Shown: positions 32,896 through 44,156 of the stretch, piece by piece | Layout of the letters: each line of letters starts with the position of its first letter | How positions within the stretch are numbered: the first letter of the stretch is position 1 | Assembly (NCBI GenBank): GCA_963682025.1 | Contig: OY821517.1 | Coordinates: 20,329,048-20,393,047, forward strand | Reading direction: 5' to 3' | DNA length: 64,000 bases | Origin: Cordilura impudica | Lineage: Eukaryota > Arthropoda > Insecta > Diptera > Scathophagidae | Made by a program: the position numbers and the translations under genes | The notes under the pieces: model-generated | Seen by the model: only the letters and a program-made list of their open reading frames with translations | What the model was told of the DNA's origin: nothing | The model's database searches: none

Positions 32896-34286
32896 GAAAG
32901 AAACCGTTACACGCAGAAAAATAAAAAAGCAAAAACGATATCTGTCTGATACGATGAAAAATTTGTACAAAATGTTTAAATCCGAGAACAGTAATATTAA
33001 TATGTCCTACATAACTTTTACGCGGCAAAAACCTTTTTTTTATAAAAAGTCCTTCTGTTTCTGACAGAAATACCTTTGCTTGTATGGATCACGCCAATAT
33101 TGATTTAAAGGCCTCGAAACTATTTCTACAAAAAGCTCTTGTTGAAAGAAATCCTGCTCAGTTAGTTAAAAAAATTATGTGCGATAGTAAGTCGGCTTTA
33201 TGCGCTTGGGGTCTTTGCAAAACTTGCAAGTCGAAAAAAAATTTTATAGGCTCAACTAACAGTTCAGATGAATGCAAATGGTTTCAATGGGAGTCTGTTA
33301 CGGAAAAAAGATTAAATAAGAAGAGTATTTCCCAAGATAAATATGATGTTAAGGTCATGAAAAAGGTTGAAAAGGTTTCAACAGTAGCTAACTTGGTGAG
33401 TGAGTTTCAGAAAGACATGCTGAAGTTTAAAAAATATTACTTTAATGCTCGAAATCAGTACAGTGCGTATCGTTTTTGCAAGGATAATTTGAGCGAAACA
33501 GAAGTTTTGATTCATATAGACTTATCCGAAAACTACATGTGCAAACTTTCAGAAGAAGTGCAATCGTTTCACTTTGGTGCTTCGCGAAACCAAGCATCCA
33601 TCCATACCGGCTTAATTTATTTAAAAAAATTTGAAAAGCCCGTGAGCTTCTGCACGATTTCTTCGGATTTAAATCATGGACCCGGTGCTATTTGGGCCCA
33701 TTTAGATCCAATAATTGATTATTTGAAAGATTGTGCTCCAGAAATATCGACCATACACTTCTTTTCGGATGGGCCATCTTCTCAGTATAAGCAGAAAAAC
33801 AATTTTTTCTTTTTCTGCAATCGAATATTTGACAAAAAATTTACATGCGCAACATGGTCATTTTTTGAGAAATCTCATGGAAAAGGTGCAGCAGATGGAG
33901 TGGGTGGTGTCGTGAAACGAACAGCAGATTCGCTTGTTGCTCACGGAGCAGACATAGTAGAAGCAGAAGAATTGTACCACTCGCTTTTAGGCAAAATTGA
34001 TGTGAAACTGTTTTACGTAAGCCCAAATCAAATTGCCAACATCAACAAAACATTGCCCTCAAATTTAAAGACAGTTAAAGGCACGAGAGATATTCACCAA
34101 ATAATTACAAAATCCAGAGGTGAATTGATTTACAGATCTCTCTCGTGCTTTTGCAACTTAAACCTCTGGGGGACCGGAAATTTATGCAACTGCCACAAAC
34201 TTAATTCGAAAGTAGTAAAAATGATTGAGAATGAAAAAAAACAAAGCCACTTGTCATTTCATGAAGTTTACACAGATTCAGAATAA
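32896..34286 (+). CDS. Unassigned cysteine-rich protein, candidate transposase, 400-codon open frame
   Basis: Open from ATG at 33084 to TAA at 34286 (400 aa). Reading continues upstream after one frame change at the T8 run 33034-33041: KKQKRYLSDTMKNLYKMF, MSYITFTRQKPFF, then SPSVSDRNTFACMDHAN. The native protein was therefore longer, perhaps with more exons. Visible features: Cys cluster at residues ~33-48; IHIDLSENY with D146; HFFSDGPSSQY with D229; SHGKGAADGVGG with D271; Cys/His-rich end (CFC...CNCH, residues ~350-362). Spaced Asp motifs plus Cys/His clusters suggest an RNase-H-fold DNA transposase, but this is inference. Similar D/SHGKG proteins recur in arthropod repeats, from memory. 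No TIRs found that bound it. Codon use is AT-rich like its surroundings. Confidence 0.7.
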
Positions 34287-34299
34287 GAATTCGAATGGA

Positions 34300-36289
34300 A
34301 ATTTATAAATTAAATTAAGTTAAGTTATTGTTTTGCGTCAAATATTTACATATGTGTATAAGTTTCTTCAAGAATTACTTCCTTTTTTCCATTTTTGTTA
34401 AAGACATCAAAGAATATGTTTAGTTTTGTATGAAAATTTTTGTTTTTTGAAGAATTTTTGTTTGTTTTTATTTACTTTTTGTAAAAGAATAAACTTTTTT
34501 TCGTTAAACTTTAAATTTGGCATTATTTCTTGTTTACGTGCAACAAAATCTCTTGATCGTCACAAAATATCTTGAGCGTCACACTTAGTTTTTTTTTCTT
34601 AAAACGATTATAATTGCAGTTTTTTTAAATACATTGTTACAAGCCTATTATTTTGCAAGTAACCTCTAAGTTCAAGTCTTTTCTTAACAAAGATTTACCT
34701 ATTTTCATCTTAAAATTTTAAAGTAACTAGTCACTTTAAAAAAAAAAATGAGAAATCAAGGTGAATCGTGATTTTGTGTTTATAATCGAAAAGGTGATTT
34801 TCGCAAAAGTCAATCTTGAGAAACAAAAGAACATCGTAGTAAGCTAGAATTTCAAATATTTTTGCATTTTTAGCGATTTTTTATACATATTTGGTGTGTG
34901 ACGCTCAAGACAGAAATCATAGAAAACCTAAAAAAAAATCAAAAAATATTGATTTTTTTGAGAGCCTAAAAGTACCACCGGATTCTTCATCAATTTCTAC
35001 ATAAATTGGCCACTCTTACAGGCGAATTGAAAAAAACTTTAAAAATAAGCAAAAAAAAATCGTTGTGTACGTTTTTTTTTGAAATTGACCCATATAGATT
35101 AAAAAAACATTAGAAGACAAAAATTGAATAAAAAAATTATATTTCCTAGAATTTGCACACGAATTTTGAGTGTTGGGCTATACTAGTAAATATAATTAAT
35201 TATAATTTTTTATATTCAAGTTTTATATTGAAACAAATATTGTAATAATAGATTGTTATATTATATAACTCAATAAAGAAAATAACGATCTATCTAATAT
35301 CACTCGGACAAATATTCATATAAACTAATAATAACGAACCTTTAAAAACCACTTAAACAAATTCATAATGTTTTTATTAAACAGAATCATCACTTATTTG
35401 CATATTCTTATTTTTATTTTTAGCATTTTTAAAAAACAGGCCCTTTTAAAGTGTTGGCTACACTGGTTAGTATAAATCACGAAAATTATATATCTTTGCG
35501 ATTTGCTTATTAATATCCATGATTTCTAAATATGCTTTTATATTTAACCTTTAATCTGGGCCAGAAATATTTACTATTAAAAAAATGCTTTAAGCTATCT
35601 CAAGGTAAAATCATATTTATAGTTTTCGAGCACCATTTTACGGGCTATTTGATTAACATTTGTTTTTTTTTTATTATTTTTTTCTCTAAAAAAAAAATCA
35701 GACTTAGTTTTTTAAGCCTAAAAAAGTACTTAATGTTAAAAGCACGAAGGTCGTATTCTTAAAAAAAAACTTTTTTTTTTAGTTATGTAAACAGATTAAA
35801 AAAAAAAATCCTTAATCCTTAAAAAAATCCAAACAAACCAATTAAAATAAATACCAACAATACATACAAATAAATTTATGTGTGTTTATTAAAAGTTTGC
35901 TCCTTTTCTTTGAAATCTATGAAAAAAAATATATACATAAACTTTCAATACTCGTTAAACAAATAAACTAAAACAACAATATTTGTGTTACTCCGAGTTG
36001 TGCATAGCAAAAAAGGCAATCAAAGGGCAATCAATTATTATTGCATATCAAAAAGTTTTATCGCCAGCACCGAAATGAAATTACACATGACTAAATCTCT
36101 GAACTGGTAGGAATATAAAAACAAAAAATTTCACGAATAGAGATATTTGTGCAAATAAATAATAATTCAGTTACTTACATATGCTGTTAAAAATTTGATA
36201 ACTTTTGTACAACAGGCGAGCAGAAACAATTGTGGAATATCTGTTCCATATTAGGAGACAATAGTCGATGATACGAATTTAAACACTAA
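34300..36289. other. AT-rich DNA with small inverted and tandem repeats
   Basis: At 34547-34585 a ~19-bp unit (AAAATxTCTTGAxCGTCAC) occurs twice. CTTGAGCGTCACAC recurs in inverted form at 34895-34908. Otherwise A/T runs and no gene except a Helitron 3' scrap near 35135. Confidence 0.45.
35135..35186 (+). mobile_element. Helitron family 1, 3'-end scrap
   Basis: TTCCTAGAATTTGCACACGA, then a decayed hairpin and ...CTAG followed by T; matches the last ~50 bp of the family. Confidence 0.5.
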
Positions 36290-36683
36290 TCCCGTTTTCT
36301 TTTCTCACAAAAATGTCGCCCTTTTTGCCCTTTTTTCGGAAAGTGTATTTTTTTTATATATTCTGAATTAAGAGCAACCTTATCTTATACATCAATTGAA
36401 AGGTCTCAAAGTCGAGCCCTCGAAAATCACAAAAAATTCTAACCATTGACTTCTTTCAGGTCATAGTGTGTGAATATTTCGCCATTGTTCCTCTTTTTTT
36501 GAATATTTTCACCCTATGACTTCCAAGAGGATAGTAATCAAAATTTTTTTGCATTTATGAACACAGCACTTTGAGACCTTTTGATTGATATGTAATATAA
36601 GGTTGCTCTTAATTCAGAAAAAATAAAAAAATATACATTTTTCCAAAAAAGGGCGACATTTTTTGTCAGAAAAGAAAACGGCA
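36290..36683. mobile_element. MITE with ~125-bp TIRs, TSD TAA, copy 2
   Basis: Twin of 18235-18626: left TCCCGTTTTCTTTTCTCACA, right TGTCAGAAAAGAAAACGGCA, flanked by TAA (36287-36289, 36684-36686). 394 bp, same internal order including TATGACTTCCAAGAGGATA. Confidence 0.85.
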
Positions 36684-36699
36684 TAAATTTATTACAACG

Positions 36700-37190
36700 T
36701 TCAACTCAAATATTTAGCGTGAATTTGAATGCCCAATTATGAAATATTTTACTGTTATTTTCTATACTGTGTATTAATGTGGCACTTGTTCTTTGAAACA
36801 TCCCCAACAAATCGAACAGTCTGAGTTAAAAAGAATCTAGCATATCGTGCATATAAGGAAGAGAACTCGGAGTATAATCGGGGCATATATCTTATGAATA
36901 GCAATAGACTCAAGAATATAATACGGAAGCAAAGAAGAAAAGCAAGTATAAGTTTCTTTTCAAATTGTAGTCAATCCCAATTGTGGCATAGATTAAAAGC
37001 GGATGGTGCCCTAGGACGAGGTCAAGAATTGTCTCTAGTGGATGTATTTCTATATCTTTTTCGGAAGATTTTACATGCACCATTAACCCTTTCAATGATA
37101 CTGGTTTTTCTTTTAGAATATTAGGGGAGGCAGACGTTTTCACTGCCACACCCGGCCAGAAGCAAAGTTCAGTTTGAAAAAAATGACGAC
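36700..37190. other. Unassigned DNA
   Basis: Short frames on both strands (about 76-79 codons near 36894-37149) have no motif I recognise. It may belong to the decayed element that follows. Confidence 0.3.
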
Positions 37191-37195
37191 AAAAA

Positions 37196-38785
37196 GTGAC
37201 TCTGTCATCCTTTTGTGGGCGATCTGTCCTTCCAGAAACCGTATCCCATGAAATCCTAGCTGATTCTGTTTCCGAAATATCAACATCTCAATATAAAAAA
37301 ATTAGAGTCAATATATTATTTGATTTGCTTTTAAAAAATAAAAAAATATCACAAATAAGAATACAAACATCATCATTATCACCAAAATTTTTCATATCTA
37401 ATAAAGTTGAAGGCCTTGTAAAAAGGTTACTAAACAATAACTTTGATATAAATAATGCCAAGTTTCTGAAGTAAATTTGCGTTACATGACGGCTAAGTTT
37501 GAATGAGAGGGATAAAGGAATTGTTAAAAAAAACTCTATACCCCATGCTAGTTACACTGATTTCAATATATCCAAGGAAATAAGAAGCAGCCAATTTTGT
37601 AGTTGCTACATTTATGTGACAGCCTCTTTCAAAGGCCATTTTCTTTTGAAAAAAATGTAGAGGAAAGATTCACACATTTGCTTCATGCATTGACGAAACT
37701 GAAAATATTGCACAAAATGGGAAGAACTCAAAAGCTTCTAACTTTGTAAGATGTGTTTGGAGGAAATAGGTAAGGGTCTTCGACATTCTTGCGATAGTAA
37801 GCCATCATCATCCCAGGCCAGTGAAAATATTTCGAATATTGTACAAAGATTAACTGAAAACAGCAAAATCGACTAATCTGTTCTCAAACTAAAAACAAAA
37901 ATTAAAGAGAGTGACCAGAAAAATTAAATTATGTTAGCTACCTTGGGTGCGAAAGCTAGAGTAGCATTAAAAAAATCATGTGAGTCCGATCACAGGGAAG
38001 ATGTGTAAACATCTAGTAATTAAAGATTTTTTTATGTCATTTTTTTAAAATCAAACAGAAAGCGTCATCTATGTATCACTTATAGCAAAAACTGTTTCAG
38101 CTAATTCAACAACCCTTTGCTGTAAAATGCTAAAAATATCCCAATTATTCGTATATAAGTGATACATAGATGACGCTTTTAAAAAAGTGGCATAAAAAAC
38201 AATGTTATATCATAAATTTTTCACCAATACAATCATAAGTCACACAGCGTTATGTGTCAGCTCTCACCTATTACGTGTTGCACTGTTTTTGTGATTGTAT
38301 TGTGGAATAGAAATTTACCCTCTGCGCGTATAGATGTTTGCACATCAATAAAAATGAGACATATATGTCAAATTGGTCGCAAAGGGTTAATACTATTATC
38401 TGTAGTACCAAATATAAAAGAAACTTACGAAAATGTAAAAAAAAATTGGATTTAACACAACTTAGTGACATACATTTAAATTTGTTTCGGATTTAAAATT
38501 TTTATTAATTGCTATTGGCCAACAGAATGCAACTGTAACATACCCATGTCCTTATTGCTTTGTAAAGTTAAATGAATTACATAACCATGATGTCCAAAGT
38601 ATAGACCTAAAGACCCTTAAATATTTTAAACAGGATTATACAAACTTTAAGTCTTCTGGTAAGGATAAAAAGAATGCTCCTCAATTCCGTAGTGTAGTTA
38701 ATCAGCCCCTATTTGTGAATGAAGTTGACGACGTAGATTATAACATCCATATAATTGAGAAATGTATTTTACCTGGAATAGCATA
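37196..38785 (+). pseudogene. Transib/RAG1-like transposase pseudogene
   Basis: The secure part is about 38380-38785: ILLSVVPNIKETYENVKK, then in another frame SDLKFLLIAIGQQNATVTYPCPYC and KYFKQDYTNF...NQPLFVNEVDDVDYNIHIIEKCILPG. The Asp of SDLK (codon 38490) and first Cys of CPYC (codon 38547) are 19 residues apart, the spacing of catalytic D708 and zinc ligand C727 in RAG1; the CxxC also matches. An open frame at 37196-37474 and ILHKMGRTQKLL near 37700 may be earlier parts. Stops, frameshifts and a hairpin at 38061-38177 break it. The 3' end is cut by LINE sequence at ~38800. Confidence 0.55.
38061..38177. repeat. Perfect 24-bp inverted repeat (foldback insertion)
   Basis: AGCGTCATCTATGTATCACT... 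(38061-38084) is exactly complementary to 38154-38177. Weaker pairing extends outward (TTTTTATGTCATTTTTTTAA versus TTAAAAAAGTGGCATAAAAA), giving ~50-bp arms. Probably a small foldback MITE in the Transib-like gene. Confidence 0.7.
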
Positions 38786-38799
38786 GTTCCCCTTGTAGG

Positions 38800-39190
38800 G
38801 GGCCAAAGAAGTTGAGCAAATTCCGAAAAACTACCACGCTTGTGTTACCAACACGCTCACCTGGTCAGACCACGTAATAGCTACCTGCGGCAAAACATAC
38901 GGGATGCTCAGAACACTTTGGCCTACGCAATATAACACACCAATTAAAATAAGGTTACTGCTTGCTAAAACGTATCTGATTCCTACTCTTACCTACGCAT
39001 GTGAGATTTTTGCAAGTTGTGACGTCACTAGCAAATCAAAATTAAACGTTGCTTATAACAACATTACAAGATACGTTTATGGTCTCAGTAATTATAGAAC
39101 TAATGGCGATTACCTCAATATAACTCCTTACTCTAAGAGAATATTTGGTGTGTTCTTCGAAGACCTGCTAAAAATAAGAACTTTATTTTC
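38800..39190 (+). pseudogene. LINE RT C-terminal fragment (type 1)
   Basis: Frame reads NTLTWSDHVIATCGKTYGML, RTLWPTQYNTPIKIRLLLAK, TYLIPTLTYACEIFAS and NNITRYVYGLSNY: the thumb/C-terminal region of a Jockey-group LINE ORF2. The N-terminal palm is missing, so the left end is a truncation against the Transib-like relic. It gives way to a different LINE around 39190. Confidence 0.78.
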
Positions 39191-40130
39191 GTTCTTTCTC
39201 CTTATTTTCCTTATCTTTCTGGACGACCTTCGTGGTCAAACTTTTAATTCTATATACTCTTTCGCAGATGACAGCAGCATTTGTCTATCATTTTCTTTTA
39301 ATTGTAGGCCAAACCTCGTGTAGGTTGGGAGCAAAAGGCAGACAATGAATGGTACATTCAATCAATACCTGTTAACAATCTCCGAGTGGGGTAAAGCGAA
39401 TAGGGTTGATTTTAATAAGCTGAAGACTCAATGTTGTACGTTAACCCATAGGGTCATGGAATCAACAATGTCATCCGTATATATCAGCGGTATAGGTATT
39501 GAGGAATCGGATACTCTTGATTTTCTAGGCATGAGAATTCGATGTGATGTTCGTTGGAACGAGCATGGTTTTCAGGTGTCGAAAGAAGCCCTCAAGTGTC
39601 TTGGTTTTCTAAAACGGTGTAAATATTACTTCACTCCTTTGATCTCCTTAAAATCTATACCACTTTCATCCGACCGAAAATCGAATACAACTCCCATATA
39701 TGGGCAGGAGCTTCAAAGTCTATTTTGGAGCTACTGGAGCATGTGCAAAGGAGGGCGTTGGCGCTCACCAATGATAGTAGGGTATCCAACTCTATTGATT
39801 CATTGCAACATCGTCGGAACGTGGTTTATGTAGCTCTATTCTATTGATATTGCCATGGGAAATGTTCTTCTGAGATTACCGAACTTATTCCAAATGCCAG
39901 AGTCTCGGTTTGCTCCACCCGCTTCTCTAGTAGATCACATCCGTTTGTAGTCTATTGCCCAGCTGACCGAACAACGCATTAGAGAGAGAATTCGTTTATT
40001 AGTTGAACTAGCCGTATGTGGAATAAACTCCACGCAGAGGGCTTTCTTGACAGTTATAATCTAATAAAATTTAAGTCAAATATCCATAAACACTACTCCC
40101 TCTCTTCTCCTTCCCATAACCTATTTTCCT
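39190..40130 (+). pseudogene. LINE RT C-terminal fragment (type 2)
   Basis: IYSFADDSSICLSFSF holds the catalytic ADD. Then NQYLLTISEWGKANRVDFN, KTQCCTLTHR, LDFLGMRIRCDVRWNEH and LKCLGFLKRCKYYF. After a frameshift near 39660: RPKIEYNSHIWAGASKSIL, LEHVQRRALAL and HPFVVYCPADRTTHYRER. The order matches the end of a non-LTR RT palm through the conserved C-terminus. Frameshifts and stops show decay. Confidence 0.8.
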
Positions 40131-40194
40131 GAAATCAACACATTGCACTGCACTTTAAAAAAACTTTGTGATTTCACAAATATGCTGCATAGAA

Positions 40195-40325
40195 GCAGGA
40201 GACCCACGCGATAGTATACTTATTTGGATGATGCAGCGGTTCTAGCATCAGATACTTAAGCAAACAATGTATCGAATTTATTGCAGCAAGAACTGATTGA
40301 TATTGAGACATGCTCAATATTTTAA
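40195..40325 (+). pseudogene. LINE RT scrap (type 3)
   Basis: TYLDDAAVLASDT resembles the YADDTAVLAS catalytic block of Jockey-type RTs, followed by NNVSNLLQQELIDIE. Only about 40 codons remain, with a stop in the middle. Confidence 0.55.
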
Positions 40326-40329
40326 AAAA

Positions 40330-40720
40330 TGTTTTAAATAATGAAAAAAAAAATTTGTTAAACGGTACTTTTTCAATCTTCGTTTTCGAGATATAAGCGA
40401 AAAATTTACGATTTAGGATGTTGGAAGCCCTAAAGATTATTATCGCCCTCTTTATATTTGCTCTACAATGCTTAGGTTTCGAGATATAAACGATTTTATG
40501 CTGCCTCGATCTGGCATTCTTAAATTTAGTCAGGACACTTTTGGGATAGGATGGGGGGGGGGGGGAGGCAAAATTTTAACCATTTCGCTCTATGGCACTT
40601 AGCTTTCGATTTTATTAAAATCCCAATTTGAATACGTGATCGAATGAGTAATAATTAGTCATATGTATATGTTCAGCATTACACATTCATCGAACCAGTA
40701 ATGATCATAACTATATAGCC
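40330..40720. other. Unassigned DNA with a G-run
   Basis: Includes an 11-12 G homopolymer at 40554-40565, otherwise AT-rich; no gene recognised. Confidence 0.4.
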
Positions 40721-40729
40721 CAGGTCATG

Positions 40730-41660
40730 AAAAAATAATGTACTCTATGATTAAAACTCTTCCGAACAACAAAAAGAAAGATTATAACAAAGGTTCAGCA
40801 ATATCCTGGCTACCGGAAACATTCCTCATATATGGAAAAACTCATTTATAATTTGCATCCCAAAATCATAAAAAAATAAATCAGAACCTGAATCATACAG
40901 GCCAATATTGTTGATCTCATGCTCCAGTAAGCTCCTAGAGAAAATGTTTGCAAAATATTTGGTTTTAAGCAAAACAGCTCAACTATAATACATCTTGAAT
41001 ATTTTCTAGCAAAATCTTTGCCTCGTCACAACCATTGTTCAATCTTTAGCATTGATTTTGAAAAAGCATTGGACAAAATTGGTATACACAGTAGGGTTCT
41101 GCAGTTGCAGCAATGGAAAATTGGAAAAACAGAGCCATAATTAAAATAGAAACTCTCCCGAAATTACCTCAATATTCACATCAGAAACTACAGGCACTGG
41201 GGAAGCAATCAAACTTAAATCACCAACAACGAAACTATTGATTTGCACGGATAGTTTGCCAGCATACTGATCCCCTTATAATCCGTATTTAATAAATAAA
41301 AATATTGTATACGCTGGCTCATATCAATATCCAGGGAAGTGAGTTTGCAGATGAGATGGCGAAAATCGTCAACAGAACACCAGCTATACTAATGAGCAAT
41401 TACACAAAGAAGGACATCCGAAATCCTGTAAAATTGCGACTTAACCAAAAAAAAAAAAAAAATTGGCTTATCGAAGGCCTATTATAAATTTATTAACCCT
41501 TGCTCCAGAAGCCAATATACCCAAATAACATTATGAAAAAAGAACAAAAAACTATCTTACGATTAAGATTGGGTCAGTCGAAACTCACCCACGAATACCT
41601 GCTCAATACGAAATCAACCCCACCATTATGCCCAAAATGCAATACCACCTATAGTTAAAC
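40730..41660 (+). pseudogene. I-type LINE RT/RNase H fragment (type 4)
   Basis: Readable in shifted frames: PESYRPILLISCSSKLLEKM (fingers of the RT), FSIDFEKALDKI (first catalytic Asp region), LAHINIQGSEFADEMAK (the H-x-x-I-x-G-NE-x-AD end of a RNase H domain), then LRLRLGQSKLTHEYLL and CPKCNTTY, the C-terminal block after RNase H in I-clade elements. Most of the palm is deleted. RNase H sets it apart from the Jockey-like pieces to its left. Helitron copy 4 starts at 41665, immediately after. Confidence 0.68.
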
Positions 41661-41664
41661 ATAA

Positions 41665-42034
41665 TCTAAAATATTAATAGGCTAGACGATTTCTTGTGAC
41701 CGATGTTTTGTTCTACCGTTTTATCCCGATTTTGACCAAACGTATATAATTTGAAAGGTATTTCTTTTAGCCGTTGTGCAGATGTACAGATTTTTAAATT
41801 CTTTCCTTTATTTTGAGTAAATTGCATTTAAAGTTGCTACTAACACATACATAAAATTATACAATGCTATGTGTGTGTCTATTATATTTGTTAGTGTGTT
41901 TGTTAATGAATTTGTTACGTCTCCTCATTCACAATAATAATAAACCAAAAAAGCGGTGGTTTGTGAATTGGCTAAGTTGAAAAATAAAGCTGCCTAGAAA
42001 TTGCACTCGAATTTCGAGCACTAGAATCTGCTAG
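41665..42034 (+). mobile_element. Helitron family 1, copy 4
   Basis: TCTAAAATATTAATAGGCTA after A; ends CACTCGAATTTCGAG then ...CTAG before T. Full length, 370 bp. Confidence 0.87.
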
Positions 42035-42990
42035 TATAATATATAATATAAAAAAATTTTAAAATACTGTACATATGCAATTATAAGTGACGAAGGAGCC
42101 CGCAGCCAGTTTACCCTTTATCGTATATATTATTATGTAAATTTATTTTTCTTTAATAAATTAAAAATAAAAAAAATAATAAAAATGTATAAGGAAGGTC
42201 AATTGTGCCTCAGCATAATAAGTGCCAACGTTGTGTAAATTTCTTCAACTTGAACTCACAAGCAACTTTTAGTTGCTTCAAGAAAATCTCTAATGTATTA
42301 GTTTAAGTGATTAGTAGATAATATAAATGTTATGGTTGTAGTTGTAGTCGAAGTAATAACTTCTAGTTAGTTAGGTTAGTAAAATAAACACTATTAGCAA
42401 TTTTCATACAGATGGCTGAATAAGCTAACAAATTCATTTGGATATGATAACAAAACTTAAAATATATTTATCCGAAATACGTTAAATAATTGGGTGGAAG
42501 GGCTACAAATCACAGGATATAAAAAAAAGCAAAAAGTTCACAAAGCGACTGCATTAAAGTCTTAAGAGTTTAACGTTCAAATAAAGTTGGATTAGATTCT
42601 CACCCGAATGTAAGCATGAATAATGCGTTATATAGGGAATTTTATGGGCATTTTTTTAACAATTTCGTTTTAAGTTGTTTTTTTTTTTATTACCGGCTTT
42701 GTTTCATTTTAGAGCCATAATATTAATAGTGTATTCCAAAATGTTATGTAAAAGTTTAAATTTCTCGACATGGAACTGATAGAGTAAATCACTATGGAAT
42801 TAACCACATACATATAACAAGATTTGTTATAAAACATGACACGAGATATTGGACCTCGTTACATAACAGAGGCGGTATGATCAAATATGATTATAAATAC
42901 GATCATATATGATTACATGTATGATCAGATTATGATATACTATTATATAAAATATAAATTTAGCCACTTGCTAAATCCATTGAGAGATAT
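42035..42990. other. AT-rich intervening DNA
   Basis: No coding or terminal repeat recognised; TATA-rich runs near 42040 and 42900. Confidence 0.4.
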
Positions 42991-43535
42991 CCGAACAATC
43001 TTCCGATGTTACTGCTATATGAGGACCAGGTCAAAAAACGACCAATCACGACGACATTTAGTAAAGTCATTTAGTTTTATTGAAAGAAACTAATGCAATA
43101 TTTTTGATTTTTGGTATATTTAAGTGAAGATCGGGAATAAGCTTCATATGGGGACTATGACTAAAAATGTTTGTACAGGGGTTGTTTTTCGACTACTGAT
43201 TAGTGAATATAATAGACGCACATGTAGCAAATTTTATCGATGTATGGTTCTCATGACAATTTTAGTCTGTGATATATGGGCTACTTGGATCTGAACATGC
43301 ACCGATTTTCTCCAATTTTAATAGCGTTTATTCTGTGGTCAACAAAAGCTTAGATATTTCATTTTCTTAAAAGATATTGATATTTAAGAACTGTAGTATT
43401 ATTGCAAGGTTCACATGAAACACAGATGGACAGACAGACAGATGGACAGACGGACGGTTAGACGGTCGGACATCGCTAAATCGTTGATATTTGGTGGCTA
43501 CAAATATCAGCACAAACCCATTATACGCTGATATA
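42990..43535 (+). mobile_element. Mini-me/DINE-1-like element, copy I, degraded
   Basis: Segments TATATGAGGACCAGGTC, TTAAGTGAAGATCGGGA and the core CAGATGGACAGACAGACAGA...GACGG are in family order, with both ends poor. Lies directly before Helitron copy 5. Confidence 0.65.
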
Positions 43536-43545
43536 AAACTATATA

Positions 43546-43920
43546 CCTATAATATTAATAGGCTAGGTTATTTCTTGTGACCGATGTTTTGTTCTACCGT
43601 TTTATCCGGATTTTGACCAAACGTATATTATTTGAAAGGTATTTCTTTTTAGCCGTTTTTCAGATTTACAGATTTTTAAATTTTTTCCTTTATTTTGAGA
43701 AAATTGCATTTAAAGTTGCTACTAACACATACATAAAATTATTCAATGCTATATGTGTGCTTATTAAATTTGTTAATATGTTTGTAATAAAAATGAGTTT
43801 TTTTTGTGTTGATTTGAGAATTGCCTATAATTGATTAGCATACCTTTAGGGTCTTGATTTAATGAAAAAATAAAATTTCCTAGAATTTGCACTCGAATTT
43901 CGAGGGCTGGAATCTGCTGG
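43546..43920 (+). mobile_element. Helitron family 1, copy 5
   Basis: Starts CCTATAATATTAATAGGCTA (TC changed to CC) and ends with the CTCGAATTTCGAG hairpin and CTGG before T, still within the CTRR rule. Confidence 0.84.
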
Positions 43921-44156
43921 TAATACATAAAAGTATGATATAATAGGAACAACTACATGGTTACGAAGGCGGTCCCAGAACAACTCGACCTGACGTAAAG
44001 ATGGCAGTTGTTTGGAAAAATTTGGTGAGAAGTGGCAACCTTATAGATCAATAGTTTCAAGGCGCCATCAAAATAAGCGATCTCAGTGAATTTTTAAGGG
44101 ATAAATTGGTCACCGTTATTTTTTTTTTTTTTTTTTGAGTCATAGATAGATAGATA

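Noticed and set aside
38252..38455. 67-codon frame considered as a separate small gene
   Set aside because: Its second half (ILLSVVPNIKETYENVKK) reads on, after a frame change, into the Transib-like relic, so it is part of that pseudogene.
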